The notes under the pieces: generated by a model
Told to the model about the DNA's origin: nothing
What the model saw: the letters and a program-made list of their open reading frames with translations, nothing else
Database searches by the model: none
Shown here: one piece after another, positions 9,456-16,228 of the stretch
Numbering within the stretch: position 1 is the stretch's first letter
Layout of the letters: each line of letters opens with the position of its first letter
Translations under genes and position numbers: made by a program
Source of the DNA: Deltaproteobacteria bacterium
GTDB lineage: Bacteria > Desulfobacterota > Desulfuromonadia > Geobacterales > Geobacteraceae
Reading direction: 5' to 3'
DNA length: 40,139 bases
Assembly (NCBI GenBank): GCA_021848385.1
Contig: JAJZUQ010000024.1
Span: 1 to 40,139, forward strand

Positions 9456-10481
9456 ATGATCAAAGTGCTTCTGGCAGACGATTCGCCCTTGGTGCGGGCG
9501 GTACTGAAGGATATTTTCGCAACCACCGATGATGTCCAGGTGGTTGGGGAGGCTGCCAACGGCCTGGAGGCGGTGGAGCTCTCCAAGAAATTGCGGCCGG
9601 ACCTGATCATAATGGACCTGTTGATGCCGGTTCTCGACGGCCTGGCCGCCATCGAGTCGATCATGTCCAGTTCTCCGACCCCCATACTGGTCCTGTCGGG
9701 GACCCTGGATGACCGCGAGGTGAATTGTGCCTTTGCCGCCATCAAGAAAGGCGCCCTGGATGTGATGAGCAAACCGGACGGTGACGGGCTCGCCAATCCG
9801 TCCGTGTTCGGCGCAAGCATCATTGAGAAAGTCCGGCTTCTGGCACGCATCCGGGTCATACGCCGCCCCGTCCGGCACAGGGAACTGCCTGCTCCCGTTC
9901 CCCTGGCAGGAGGGAGGAAGATACTCGCCATCGGCGCATCCACCGGCGGCCCCAAGGCGGTGATGGGCATTGTCAAACAGCTTCCTCCTGATTTCCGGGG
10001 GACAGTACTGATCGTACAGCACATTGCCAGTGGTTTTGCCCGGGGGTTCGCCCAGTGGCTCGACGGGGAATGTCCGCTCAAGGTGAGGTTGGCGGTCGAG
10101 GGGGACCTGCTGAAGGAGGGGGAGGTCCTCGTTGCCCCTACCGACAGCCACCTGATGGTGATTGATGGGCGTGCCCGGCTGTCATACGGGGAGCCGGTCA
10201 ATTGCTGCCGTCCTTCTGTTGATGTGCTTTTCGCGTCGCTGGTCCCCAGGGGTGAAGAGGTTGTCGGGGTTCTCCTCACCGGCATGGGGAGGGATGGCGC
10301 ACAGGGTTTGCGCAGTATCAGGGAGCAAGGGGGGGCGACAATCGTTCAGGACGAACAGAGTTGTGCCGTCTTCGGCATGCCGAAGGCTGCCATTTCGCTA
10401 GAGGCGGCCGATCGGATATTGCCGCTGGATGCGATTCCTGCAGCTGTAAACGAGCTATTTACGAATATCACGGAGGAATAG
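9456..10481 (+). CDS. cheB: Chemotaxis response regulator methylesterase
   Basis: CheB removes methyl groups from chemoreceptors and opposes CheR. The 341-aa protein has an N-terminal receiver (acidic pair in LLADDS, phospho-acceptor Asp54 in MDLLMP) and a C-terminal esterase with the catalytic Ser in IGASTGGPKA, His in VQHIASGFA and Asp in LLTGMGRDGAQG. The linker around residues 125-150 is basic and short. It stands 66 bp after cheA in the same direction and ends 2 bp before the next gene. All catalytic and phosphorylation residues are visible. Confidence 0.95.
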   Translation: MIKVLLADDSPLVRAVLKDIFATTDDVQVVGEAANGLEAVELSKKLRPDLIIMDLLMPVLDGLAAIESIMSSSPTPILVLSGTLDDREVNCAFAAIKKGALDVMSKPDGDGLANPSVFGASIIEKVRLLARIRVIRRPVRHRELPAPVPLAGGRKILAIGASTGGPKAVMGIVKQLPPDFRGTVLIVQHIASGFARGFAQWLDGECPLKVRLAVEGDLLKEGEVLVAPTDSHLMVIDGRARLSYGEPVNCCRPSVDVLFASLVPRGEEVVGVLLTGMGRDGAQGLRSIREQGGATIVQDEQSCAVFGMPKAAISLEAADRILPLDAIPAAVNELFTNITEE

Positions 10482-10483
10482 AT

Positions 10484-10855
10484 ATGGCACAGAAGAGGAT
10501 TCTTATTGTTGATGATAGCGAACTGGTGCTGGTCATGGCCAGGGATCCCCTCGAAGCGGCCGGTTACGAAGTGGTCACCGCCTCCAGCGGCATCGAGGCC
10601 AACAGCTTCATCTTTTCGTCCCGAAAGCCGGACCTGATCATTCTCGATGTCATGCTCCCCATGCTCGACGGGAACAAAAAGGCCAAGCTGCTCCGGGAGA
10701 AGGATTTCAGCAAAGAAATCCCGATCCTCCTCCTCTCCTCGAAGGGAGAGGAGGAGCTGCGCTACATGGTCTCCGAGTCCGGGGCCAACGGTTTCATACG
10801 AAAACCGTTCACCAGCGAGGGGATTGTGGCCCGGGTCAGAGAAATTATCGGCTGA
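10484..10855 (+). CDS. Single-domain response regulator (CheY-like)
   Basis: A stand-alone 123-aa receiver: ILIVDDSE supplies the acidic pair, Asp55 in LIILDVMLP is the phospho-acceptor, LLLSSKG has the switch Ser, and RKPF the conserved Lys. The frame is open well upstream inside cheB, but ATG 10484 has CGGAGGAA at a 5-nt spacing and gives the normal receiver length. It closes the chemosensory operon and is a likely second phosphate acceptor of CheA besides CheB and the CheA receiver. It could equally act as a phosphate sink; the sequence does not decide. Confidence 0.9.
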   Translation: MAQKRILIVDDSELVLVMARDPLEAAGYEVVTASSGIEANSFIFSSRKPDLIILDVMLPMLDGNKKAKLLREKDFSKEIPILLLSSKGEEELRYMVSESGANGFIRKPFTSEGIVARVREIIG

Positions 10856-10986
10856 CATGCGGACCTGTTCCGCCGTACCCATGCCTGTGCGGCTGTCGGC
10901 CCGATCGAGGCCGGAAATAGCTTCACATGGGCGGTACGTTGTGGTAATAAACGGGGGCGGCAGTCAATTCCCCTGTGAGGATTTTC

Positions 10987-12453
10987 ATGGCATTGCGAGT
11001 CTATAATACCCTCTCCGCCCGGAAGGAGGAGTTCGTTCCTCTTACGCCGGGGGAGGTGAAGATGTACGTCTGCGGGGTCACCGTCTACGACCACAGCCAT
11101 ATCGGCCATGCCCGGGCCAACGTGGTGTTCGACGTGATCTACCGCTACCTACGCACCCGCTATGCGGTCACCTACGTGCGCAACTACACCGACATCGACG
11201 ACAAGATCATCAACCGGGCCAACAAGGAAGGGGTGACGTACGACGTCATCTCCGAGCGCTACATCAAGGCGTTCGACGAGGACATGGCACGGCTGGGGCT
11301 GGTAAGGCCTACGGTCGAGCCGAAGGCGACGGAACACATCGGCGAGATCATCGCCATCGTCCAGCGGCTTGTCGACAAGGGGTTCGCCTATCAGGCGGGG
11401 GGAGACGTCTATTTCTGCGTGCAAAAGTTCGATTCCTACCTGAAGCTCTCGAAGCGCAACCTTGATGAGATGCAGGCGGGCGCCCGGATTGAGGTGGACG
11501 AGCGGAAACGGCACCCCATGGACTTCGCTCTCTGGAAGGAAGCCAAGCCCGGTGAACCGTTCTGGGAGTCCCCCTGGGGGAAAGGGCGGCCGGGGTGGCA
11601 TATCGAGTGCTCGGCCATGAGCATGAAATATCTGGGCGAGAGCTTTGACATCCACGGCGGCGGCAAGGATCTGATCTTTCCCCACCATGAGAACGAGATT
11701 GCCCAGTCAGAGGCTGCCAATGGCAAACAGTTCGTCAAATACTGGCTGCACAACGGGTTCGTTAACATCAACGCGGAGAAGATGAGCAAGTCCCTGGGGA
11801 ACTTCTTTACCATCAAGGATGTCCTGGAGAAATACGACGCGGAGGTGCTCCGTTTCTTTCTCCTTTCGGCCCATTATCGCTCTCCCCTCGATTTTTCCGA
11901 TCAGAATCTGTCGGAAGCGGGGATCGGTCTGGAGCGGATTTATTCGACCCTTGCCGCGATCGGACGGCTTGGCGGGGAGGCTGCTGGCGCTGACGCCCTT
12001 CCGGCGACGGAGTCGGAGCGGGAACTGCATGAGAAGCTGGCTGGGTTCATGGGGCGTTTCGAACAGGCGATGGACGACGATTTCAACACCGCCCAGGCTC
12101 TCGGCATCGTATTTGACCTGACCCGCGGGGCGAACCGGGTGTTGACGGAAGACGGCGGAGAATCGGCTGCTGCCCGTACAATGTTCGGTGCGGTGCGTAA
12201 CATGGTCGGCGAGGTCGGCGGGGTGCTCGGCCTGTTTACGTCGGAGCCTGCTGAATATCTGGAGCGTATCAAGGGGAGAAAGGTGGCGGAAATGGAGGTC
12301 TCAGCCGCCGAGATAGAACAGCTCATCGCGGAGCGGGCAGACGCCCGGAAGGCGAAGAACTTTGCCCGGAGCGACGAGATCCGGGATTATCTCCTCTCCC
12401 GGAACATCATCCTCCTGGACGGCCCTCAGGGGACTACCTGGAAGGTGAAGTAG
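10987..12453 (+). CDS. cysS: Cysteinyl-tRNA synthetase
   Basis: Class I synthetase charging tRNA-Cys. The 488-aa product begins [16 protein letters not shown], has Cys29 of the zinc site in [13 protein letters not shown] at 38-41, [14 protein letters not shown] with a further zinc Cys, [15 protein letters not shown] and [10 protein letters not shown]. The frame also opens at GTG 10975, but ATG 10987 has GTGAGG six bases upstream and gives the family-standard start. The gene is separated from the chemosensory operon by 131 bp with no clear terminator, and is followed by a strong terminator at 12512-12543. Confidence 0.97.
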   Translation: MALRVYNTLSARKEEFVPLTPGEVKMYVCGVTVYDHSHIGHARANVVFDVIYRYLRTRYAVTYVRNYTDIDDKIINRANKEGVTYDVISERYIKAFDEDMARLGLVRPTVEPKATEHIGEIIAIVQRLVDKGFAYQAGGDVYFCVQKFDSYLKLSKRNLDEMQAGARIEVDERKRHPMDFALWKEAKPGEPFWESPWGKGRPGWHIECSAMSMKYLGESFDIHGGGKDLIFPHHENEIAQSEAANGKQFVKYWLHNGFVNINAEKMSKSLGNFFTIKDVLEKYDAEVLRFFLLSAHYRSPLDFSDQNLSEAGIGLERIYSTLAAIGRLGGEAAGADALPATESERELHEKLAGFMGRFEQAMDDDFNTAQALGIVFDLTRGANRVLTEDGGESAAARTMFGAVRNMVGEVGGVLGLFTSEPAEYLERIKGRKVAEMEVSAAEIEQLIAERADARKAKNFARSDEIRDYLLSRNIILLDGPQGTTWKVK

Positions 12454-12479
12454 ACCAGTTGAAGCCCTATCAAAGAAAA

Positions 12480-12543
12480 GGGCCGCACGAAGCGGCCCTC
12501 AGGATGCTGACAAGGTCCTCGCCAAAGGCGGGGACCTTTTTTT
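12480..12543 (+). terminator. Terminator after cysS (two hairpins)
   Basis: A GC hairpin GGGCCGC/GCGGCCC (12480-12486 with 12492-12498) is followed by a longer stem, AAGGTCCTCGCC at 12512-12523 with GGCGGGGACCTT at 12527-12538 around an AAA loop, ending in a T run to 12543. The second hairpin is a canonical intrinsic terminator. It also lies directly beyond the end of the minus-strand gene at 12552-12737, so it may work in both directions. Confidence 0.85.
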
Positions 12544-12551
12544 GATACGGC

Positions 12552-12737
12552 TCAGGCTGCGCGACGGGTGAAGTTTTCCCTGTCGATACGGGTCCTGAAC
12601 ATATCCATCGCTTCCCGCATGATGTCGGAGACGCTCTTCTGGGTCGTCTCCATGATCATCTGGAGGGTATCCCTTTCTTCGTCGCTGATCCGCATGGAAA
12701 TTACGTTGTACCGGGGGTTCTCTCTCATTCTGCCCAT
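12552..12737 (-). CDS. Small ribbon-helix-helix (Arc/CopG-like) protein
   Basis: The chosen start gives a 61-aa protein whose core YNVISMRISDEERDTLQ, then a helix through DIMREAMDMF, fits a ribbon-helix-helix fold: a short beta strand that contacts DNA followed by two helices. Such proteins are dimeric DNA-binding regulators or antitoxins. The frame is open 41 codons further upstream, but ATG 12737 has GGAGG at 9 nt and removes a non-RHH N-terminus. No toxin gene is adjacent. A sigma-54 type promoter lies at 12796-12813 and two 18-bp palindromes at 12907-12944, a spacing typical of enhancer-activated promoters. It is therefore a likely target of the regulator encoded at 12945-15242. Its own targets are unknown. 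Confidence 0.8.
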   Translation of the reverse strand: MGRMRENPRYNVISMRISDEERDTLQMIMETTQKSVSDIMREAMDMFRTRIDRENFTRRAA

Positions 12738-12795
12738 TTTTGTTATCCTCCGTATCCCTATAGTTAGTGTTTGTTTTTGACGAATACACCATATA

Positions 12796-12813
12796 ATGCC
12801 ATATGCGTGCCAA
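12796..12813 (-). promoter_or_regulatory. Sigma-54 (-24/-12) promoter for the ribbon-helix-helix gene
   Basis: Read on the minus strand the site is TTGGCACGCATATGGCAT. It matches the RpoN consensus TTGGCACG-N4-TTGCW at all positions except one in the -12 box, with GG and GC at the required 12-bp register. Transcription would start near 12786, giving a leader of about 49 nt before the ATG at 12737. Confidence 0.7.
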
Positions 12814-12906
12814 TTTGAGTTATTGGGACCATGAGGTATAACATGCCGAAATCCGTACATATTAAATTGTTAATAGTAGTTAATTAGGTAGCGGAGGGGT
12901 GTATTG

Positions 12907-12944
12907 TGTGCCGCAAGTGGCACAGGTGTGGCCAAAGTTGCACA
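12907..12944. promoter_or_regulatory. Paired 18-bp palindromes, putative enhancer sites
   Basis: TGTGCCGCAAGTGGCACA (12907-12924, perfect 6-bp arms) and TGTGGCCAAAGTTGCACA (12927-12944) are spaced 20 bp start to start, about two helical turns. They lie roughly 120-160 bp upstream of the predicted sigma-54 start and end exactly at the stop of the neighbouring activator gene. Two more copies of the same motif lie at the other end of that gene (15484-15531). The motif is inferred to be the binding site of that activator. Confidence 0.7.
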
Positions 12945-15242
12945 CTAAGGCGTGTGATTTCCTTCGGGGAACTGGTAAGTCACGCTCCGCCCCTTGATGC
13001 CGTACTTTTCAAGGAGGCGGTAGAAGGTCCTGCGGGGGATGTTTGCCTGTTTTGCAGCTTTTGACACATTGCCGCCGGATTCGGCCAGATAGCGCTGGAT
13101 GAGGTGTTTTTCGGTCCTGCTGACCTGGCGTTCCCGTTCGGCCTTGAAGGATGCCTTGGTGTTGAGGGAGAGGGGGGCGTCGGCGGCGTAGGTTTCAGTG
13201 AAGATGCTGGGGAGATTCTCCAGCCGGATGTTGTCGTCGTGGGTGAGGACCGCGGCCCGCTCGATGATGTTCTGCATTTCCCGGATGTTTCCCGGCCAGG
13301 GGTACTGGAGCATGGCCTTGATGGCCCGCTCCTCGATGGCGACGATCTTTTTGTTCAGCTTGGTGCTCGCTTTTTCCAGGAAATGGTGGGCAAGGAGCGG
13401 GATCGATTCGACCCGGCTGCGGAGGGGGGGCATGGTTACGGTGAAGACGTTGAGGCGGTAGTAGAGGTCCTCCCGGAACCATCCTTCCCTTACTCCTTCC
13501 TCAAGCTTCTTGTTGGTGGCGGCGATGAGACGTATGTCGACCTTTTTGTGCCCCGTACCGCCGACAGGGCGTACCTCCCCCATGTCGAGGACACGCAGGA
13601 GCTCTGCCTGCAATTTCGGGGTAATGTCACCTATTTCGTCCAGGAAGATGGTGCCGCCGTCGGCTGCCTCGAAGAGTCCCTTTTTGTCGGCGATGGCGCC
13701 GGTGAAGGACCCTTTCTTGTGGCCGAACAGCTCGCTTTCCAGGAGGGAGTCGGTGATGGTGGTGCAGTTGACCGTAACGAGCGGCTTGTCGTCTCTCTTG
13801 CTGTAGCGGTGGATGGCGCGTGCCGTGAGCTCTTTGCCGGTGCCCGATTCGCCGCGGATGAGAACGGTTGTGGGGGTGGGGCCCACCTGCTTGATGAGGT
13901 CGAGGACTTCCAGCGTCTTCCGGTCGGTGCCGACGATGAATTCATCGCCGTACTCCTGGTCAAGTTCCCGGCGGGCCAGCTCGTACTTCTGGATCAGGCG
14001 GCCGCGGTCCTCTTCCAGTTGCTGAAGGTTGTAGGGAAGGCACATCTCCAGATTGGCCAGCCCCTGGTGCACGGCAACCGCATAATCCCTGCAGGTGCGG
14101 TAACCGCAGGCACGGCAGTCAAGCTCGTCCTTCGGGGAGAACTTGTTGGTCCCCTGGAGGATTTTCCTGACGTCGTCTCCCCTTGGCACGTCCAGTTTGG
14201 ATAATTTGTTTGCGAAGGACCTGGTGAGGTTCGGGAGTGCCTGATGCTGCAGGTAGTGTTGGGCGGTGGCGTAGGGGACAGCGCGTTTGAAGTGGGAAAT
14301 GACCAGATTGCGCTTGTAGAGGCCGGTAAGTTCCTTGTTGCGGCCCGGACCGCCGATGCAGCCATCGTAGCAGAACCTCACATCAGCGATGCGGGGGTTG
14401 ATGCGGCCCCGCGCCAGATCGCGTATGATCTCCATGACATTTGCTTCCCCCTCGGCGGTGATGATCTCACAGTCCAGGGGATCGGTGGCGATGGAAAAAG
14501 CCTTGAAGGTTCCCTCGGAGATGGGGAAGATGCGCCCCAGACGCGGCTCGACGCCGTCAAACGGCTCCTCCTTGAGGGAGGGGACGCCGATCCCCCGGCT
14601 ACGGAACATCTCTTCAAGTTCCTGGTAGGTAAGAACGATATCTATGGCGCCGCCGGTCTCATCGGCCTGGGCTTCGAATTTGCCGGCAATGCAGGAACTT
14701 ATATAGACGACCTTGGTCTCGGGTTCGCAGTTTTCCTTGAGGAATCTTCCCATGGCAACCATGGGGGAGACGATGCCGACCAGGTTCTTGATCAGCTTGG
14801 GATAGTGACGTTCGATGAGATCGACTACCGCCGGGCAATGGGACGAAATGAGAGGGTGGGTCGCCTGTTCGATGGCTTTCGCGTAACCTTCGGCAATAAG
14901 TTCTACACCGTAGGCCCCCTCATGGACTTCGGCGAAACCGAGCCGCTTCAGGCCGGCGGCCAGTTGCCCCGGTGAAACATAATGGAAAAAAGCGGGGAAT
15001 GAACTGCCAAGTACGGCGATGATGCGTTGGCCCGAGCTCAGGAGTTGATTGGTGAGCTCGACCTTGTCGCAGACGATCTTTGCATTCTGGGTGCAGTTGC
15101 TGAGGCAGTTGCCGCAGCCGATGCAGCGGTCGAAGATGATGTCGGTGTAGCTCTGGTCAACCTTTATGGCCTTGACCGGGCAACTGCGGACACAGGAGTA
15201 ACATTTGCGGCATTTGTCCTTGATGGTTACAATCGGTTCCAT
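12945..15242 (-). CDS. Sigma-54 activator fused to ferredoxin and [FeFe]-hydrogenase-like domains
   Basis: A 765-aa protein. Residues 1-55 are a bacterial ferredoxin with two CxxCxxCxxxC sets (C11/14/17/21 and C40/43/46/50). Residues about 70-345 resemble the [FeFe]-hydrogenase catalytic domain: the four H-cluster/cubane ligands are present as C136 (SSHCP), C184 (SSCIAGKFE) and C291/C295 (FCYDGCIGG). The proton-transfer Cys before C136 is His, and the first Lys of the usual L2 motif is Gly187. A further CxxC-x4-C...C domain follows (C376, C379, C384, C401). Then comes a sigma-54 AAA+ domain with Walker A GESGTGKE at 464-471, GSFTGA at 511-516 and Walker B FLDEIGD, and a Fis-type HTH at about 722-748. 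The inferred role is a cytoplasmic redox or gas sensor activating RpoN promoters; the signal is unknown and hydrogenase activity unlikely. Confidence 0.93.
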   Translation of the reverse strand: MEPIVTIKDKCRKCYSCVRSCPVKAIKVDQSYTDIIFDRCIGCGNCLSNCTQNAKIVCDKVELTNQLLSSGQRIIAVLGSSFPAFFHYVSPGQLAAGLKRLGFAEVHEGAYGVELIAEGYAKAIEQATHPLISSHCPAVVDLIERHYPKLIKNLVGIVSPMVAMGRFLKENCEPETKVVYISSCIAGKFEAQADETGGAIDIVLTYQELEEMFRSRGIGVPSLKEEPFDGVEPRLGRIFPISEGTFKAFSIATDPLDCEIITAEGEANVMEIIRDLARGRINPRIADVRFCYDGCIGGPGRNKELTGLYKRNLVISHFKRAVPYATAQHYLQHQALPNLTRSFANKLSKLDVPRGDDVRKILQGTNKFSPKDELDCRACGYRTCRDYAVAVHQGLANLEMCLPYNLQQLEEDRGRLIQKYELARRELDQEYGDEFIVGTDRKTLEVLDLIKQVGPTPTTVLIRGESGTGKELTARAIHRYSKRDDKPLVTVNCTTITDSLLESELFGHKKGSFTGAIADKKGLFEAADGGTIFLDEIGDITPKLQAELLRVLDMGEVRPVGGTGHKKVDIRLIAATNKKLEEGVREGWFREDLYYRLNVFTVTMPPLRSRVESIPLLAHHFLEKASTKLNKKIVAIEERAIKAMLQYPWPGNIREMQNIIERAAVLTHDDNIRLENLPSIFTETYAADAPLSLNTKASFKAERERQVSRTEKHLIQRYLAESGGNVSKAAKQANIPRRTFYRLLEKYGIKGRSVTYQFPEGNHTP

Positions 15243-15262
15243 GTTTCCCCGGTGGTGAAGAC

Positions 15263-15450
15263 TTAGAACTTATTCGTAAATAAAGCTTTGCGGTCTCGCA
15301 TTCCGTATTCATGGCATCTTTCCCAGCCCTTCAATCGTAAAATCCTCGACGTAGCCCTGCTACGCCTGTGGTTTTACTCAATCAGGTCAGGAAAATCCGC
15401 CCCAAATCCGGACGCGATACCAGACAAAGTTATTTACGAACAAGTTCTTA
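15263..15450. repeat. 188-bp imperfect palindromic element in the regulator leader
   Basis: The ends match in inverted orientation: 15263-15283 against 15430-15450 with 2 mismatches in 21. Internal arms share the same centre near 15357: GTAAAA (337-342) with TTTTAC (372-377), and CGTAGC (350-355) with GCTACG (359-364) around a CCT loop. The whole could fold into one long imperfect hairpin. No protein is encoded. It begins at the predicted transcription start of the regulator, so it would fill most of its 5' leader. It resembles a mobile palindromic repeat (REP/MITE-like), but no second copy exists in this window. Confidence 0.7.
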
Positions 15451-15461
15451 AATTTTCGCTT

Positions 15462-15490
15462 ACTATAACCCGATAGTAATAAATGTGCAA
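15462..15490 (-). promoter_or_regulatory. Sigma-70 type promoter of the hydrogenase-like regulator
   Basis: On the minus strand TTGCAC (15485-15490) and TATAGT (15462-15467) are separated by exactly 17 bp. The -35 box lies inside the first palindrome at 15484-15501, so regulator binding there would block RNA polymerase. The predicted start near 15455 leaves a leader of about 210 nt made largely of the palindromic element. Confidence 0.6.
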
Positions 15491-15531
15491 GTATTGGCAC
15501 AGCAGGTTGATAGTGTGTCACTTCTGGCACA
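15484..15531. promoter_or_regulatory. Second pair of 18-bp palindromes, putative autoregulatory operators
   Basis: TGTGCAAGTATTGGCACA (15484-15501) and TGTGTCACTTCTGGCACA (15514-15531) are 30 bp apart, about three helical turns. They share the TGTG...GGCACA arms of the pair at 12907-12944. The first overlaps the -35 box of the regulator's promoter, which suggests negative autoregulation. The rest of this intergenic stretch (15532-15759) shows only small AT-rich hairpins and no convincing gene. Confidence 0.65.
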
Positions 15532-15759
15532 GCGGAGGCAAAAAAACACCCTAGCGACTAGGAGGGCACGTCAACTAGGGCATAATGAGAGTCTCTCGAC
15601 TCTCGCAACTTTTCTAAGTTTATTATACTCCACCGTCCGTGTTTTGCAAGGTGAAAAATTGGCTAACTAGCTAAAAGTTATATGAATTTACAGATTGGCG
15701 CCAACTGCGGCCGGACGCGCCGGCCAGGACCTCGTGGCACCACTGATGGCTTTGCCGCA

Positions 15760-15789
15760 TTGTAAATGACTGCGGAATTGTGGTATAAA
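15760..15789 (+). promoter_or_regulatory. Possible sigma-70 promoter for the small protein at 15824
   Basis: TTGTAA at 15760-15765 and TATAAA at 15784-15789 are 18 bp apart, 35 bp before the ATG. The fit is moderate and rests on sequence only. Confidence 0.4.
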
Positions 15790-15823
15790 AGCGATTATTG
15801 AGCACAGGAAGGATACGTCACCC

Positions 15824-16036
15824 ATGGACCTGAATCTTGAAGAACAGAAGCTTCTCGCCGACTTCAGACAGCTCGACAGCGCCAGCAGGGAAGAGCTCGT
15901 GAAGCATGCCGCCCAACTCGTTAAAAAAAGCCTTCTCCTGAGTACTGACGAATCGGCGCCGTCGGAGAACCAGTGCGGTCTCCCCCGCCAGGAGCAAAAA
16001 CCTGGAACCGACAAGGAGCAGATTTTTACCGAATGA
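15824..16036 (+). CDS. Small hypothetical protein, charged and helical
   Basis: A 70-aa product that I do not recognise. Its first 40 residues (starting MDLNLEEQKLLADFRQLD) are rich in Leu, Glu and Lys and look like one or two amphipathic helices; the remainder is polar and probably disordered. The AAGGA at 15808-15812 is about 11 nt before the ATG and a plausible promoter lies just upstream. An overlapping frame of similar length exists on the opposite strand (15818-16042) but has no ribosome-binding sequence. The amino-acid make-up favours the plus-strand reading. Confidence 0.55.
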   Translation: MDLNLEEQKLLADFRQLDSASREELVKHAAQLVKKSLLLSTDESAPSENQCGLPRQEQKPGTDKEQIFTE

Positions 16037-16087
16037 CCGCAAAATCTCGATAAAGAACCATGCTCCTCCTCAACTGGACACGACTCG

Positions 16088-16219
16088 GTAGTGCTGGTTG
16101 CACAGGACCTCGGTGATACAGGCAAGACTCGCTGCCTGCCCACGGGTGATCCTGCTTCCGGACAGGATCTGTCGGGCAATCTCTTTGGCGTACGCGTGGT
16201 TGCCCTCTCCCCTTAAGGA
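16088..16219 (-). pseudogene. Possible remnant of a biotin-synthase-like N-terminus
   Basis: On the minus strand a frame reads EIARQILSGSRITRGQAASL, then a TGA about 20 residues later. The spacing resembles the N-terminal helix of biotin synthases (I..xILxGxxITxxxAxxLA). No start codon with a ribosome-binding sequence and no radical-SAM CxxxCxxC follow. If real it is a decayed fragment; the match is short and may be chance. Confidence 0.2.
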
Positions 16220-16228
16220 ACCCTTTCC

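Noticed and set aside
11285..11302. Sigma-54-like TGGCACG site inside cysS
   Set aside because: It lies within a conserved coding region, has no TTGC box and has no downstream gene.
15524..15541. Plus-strand -24/-12-like sequence CTGGCACAGCGGAGGCAA
   Set aside because: The GG and GC have the right spacing, but the -12 box is poor, the -24 part is simply the arm of the second operator palindrome, and no gene follows within 280 bp.
15288..15670. Two short plus-strand frames upstream of the regulator
   Set aside because: The first lies within the palindromic element and the second in AT-rich DNA with operators. No ribosome-binding sequence or recognisable protein is present.
15818..16042. Minus-strand frame opposite the small protein at 15824-16036
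   Set aside because: No ribosome-binding sequence and less protein-like composition than the plus-strand frame, although neither is certain.
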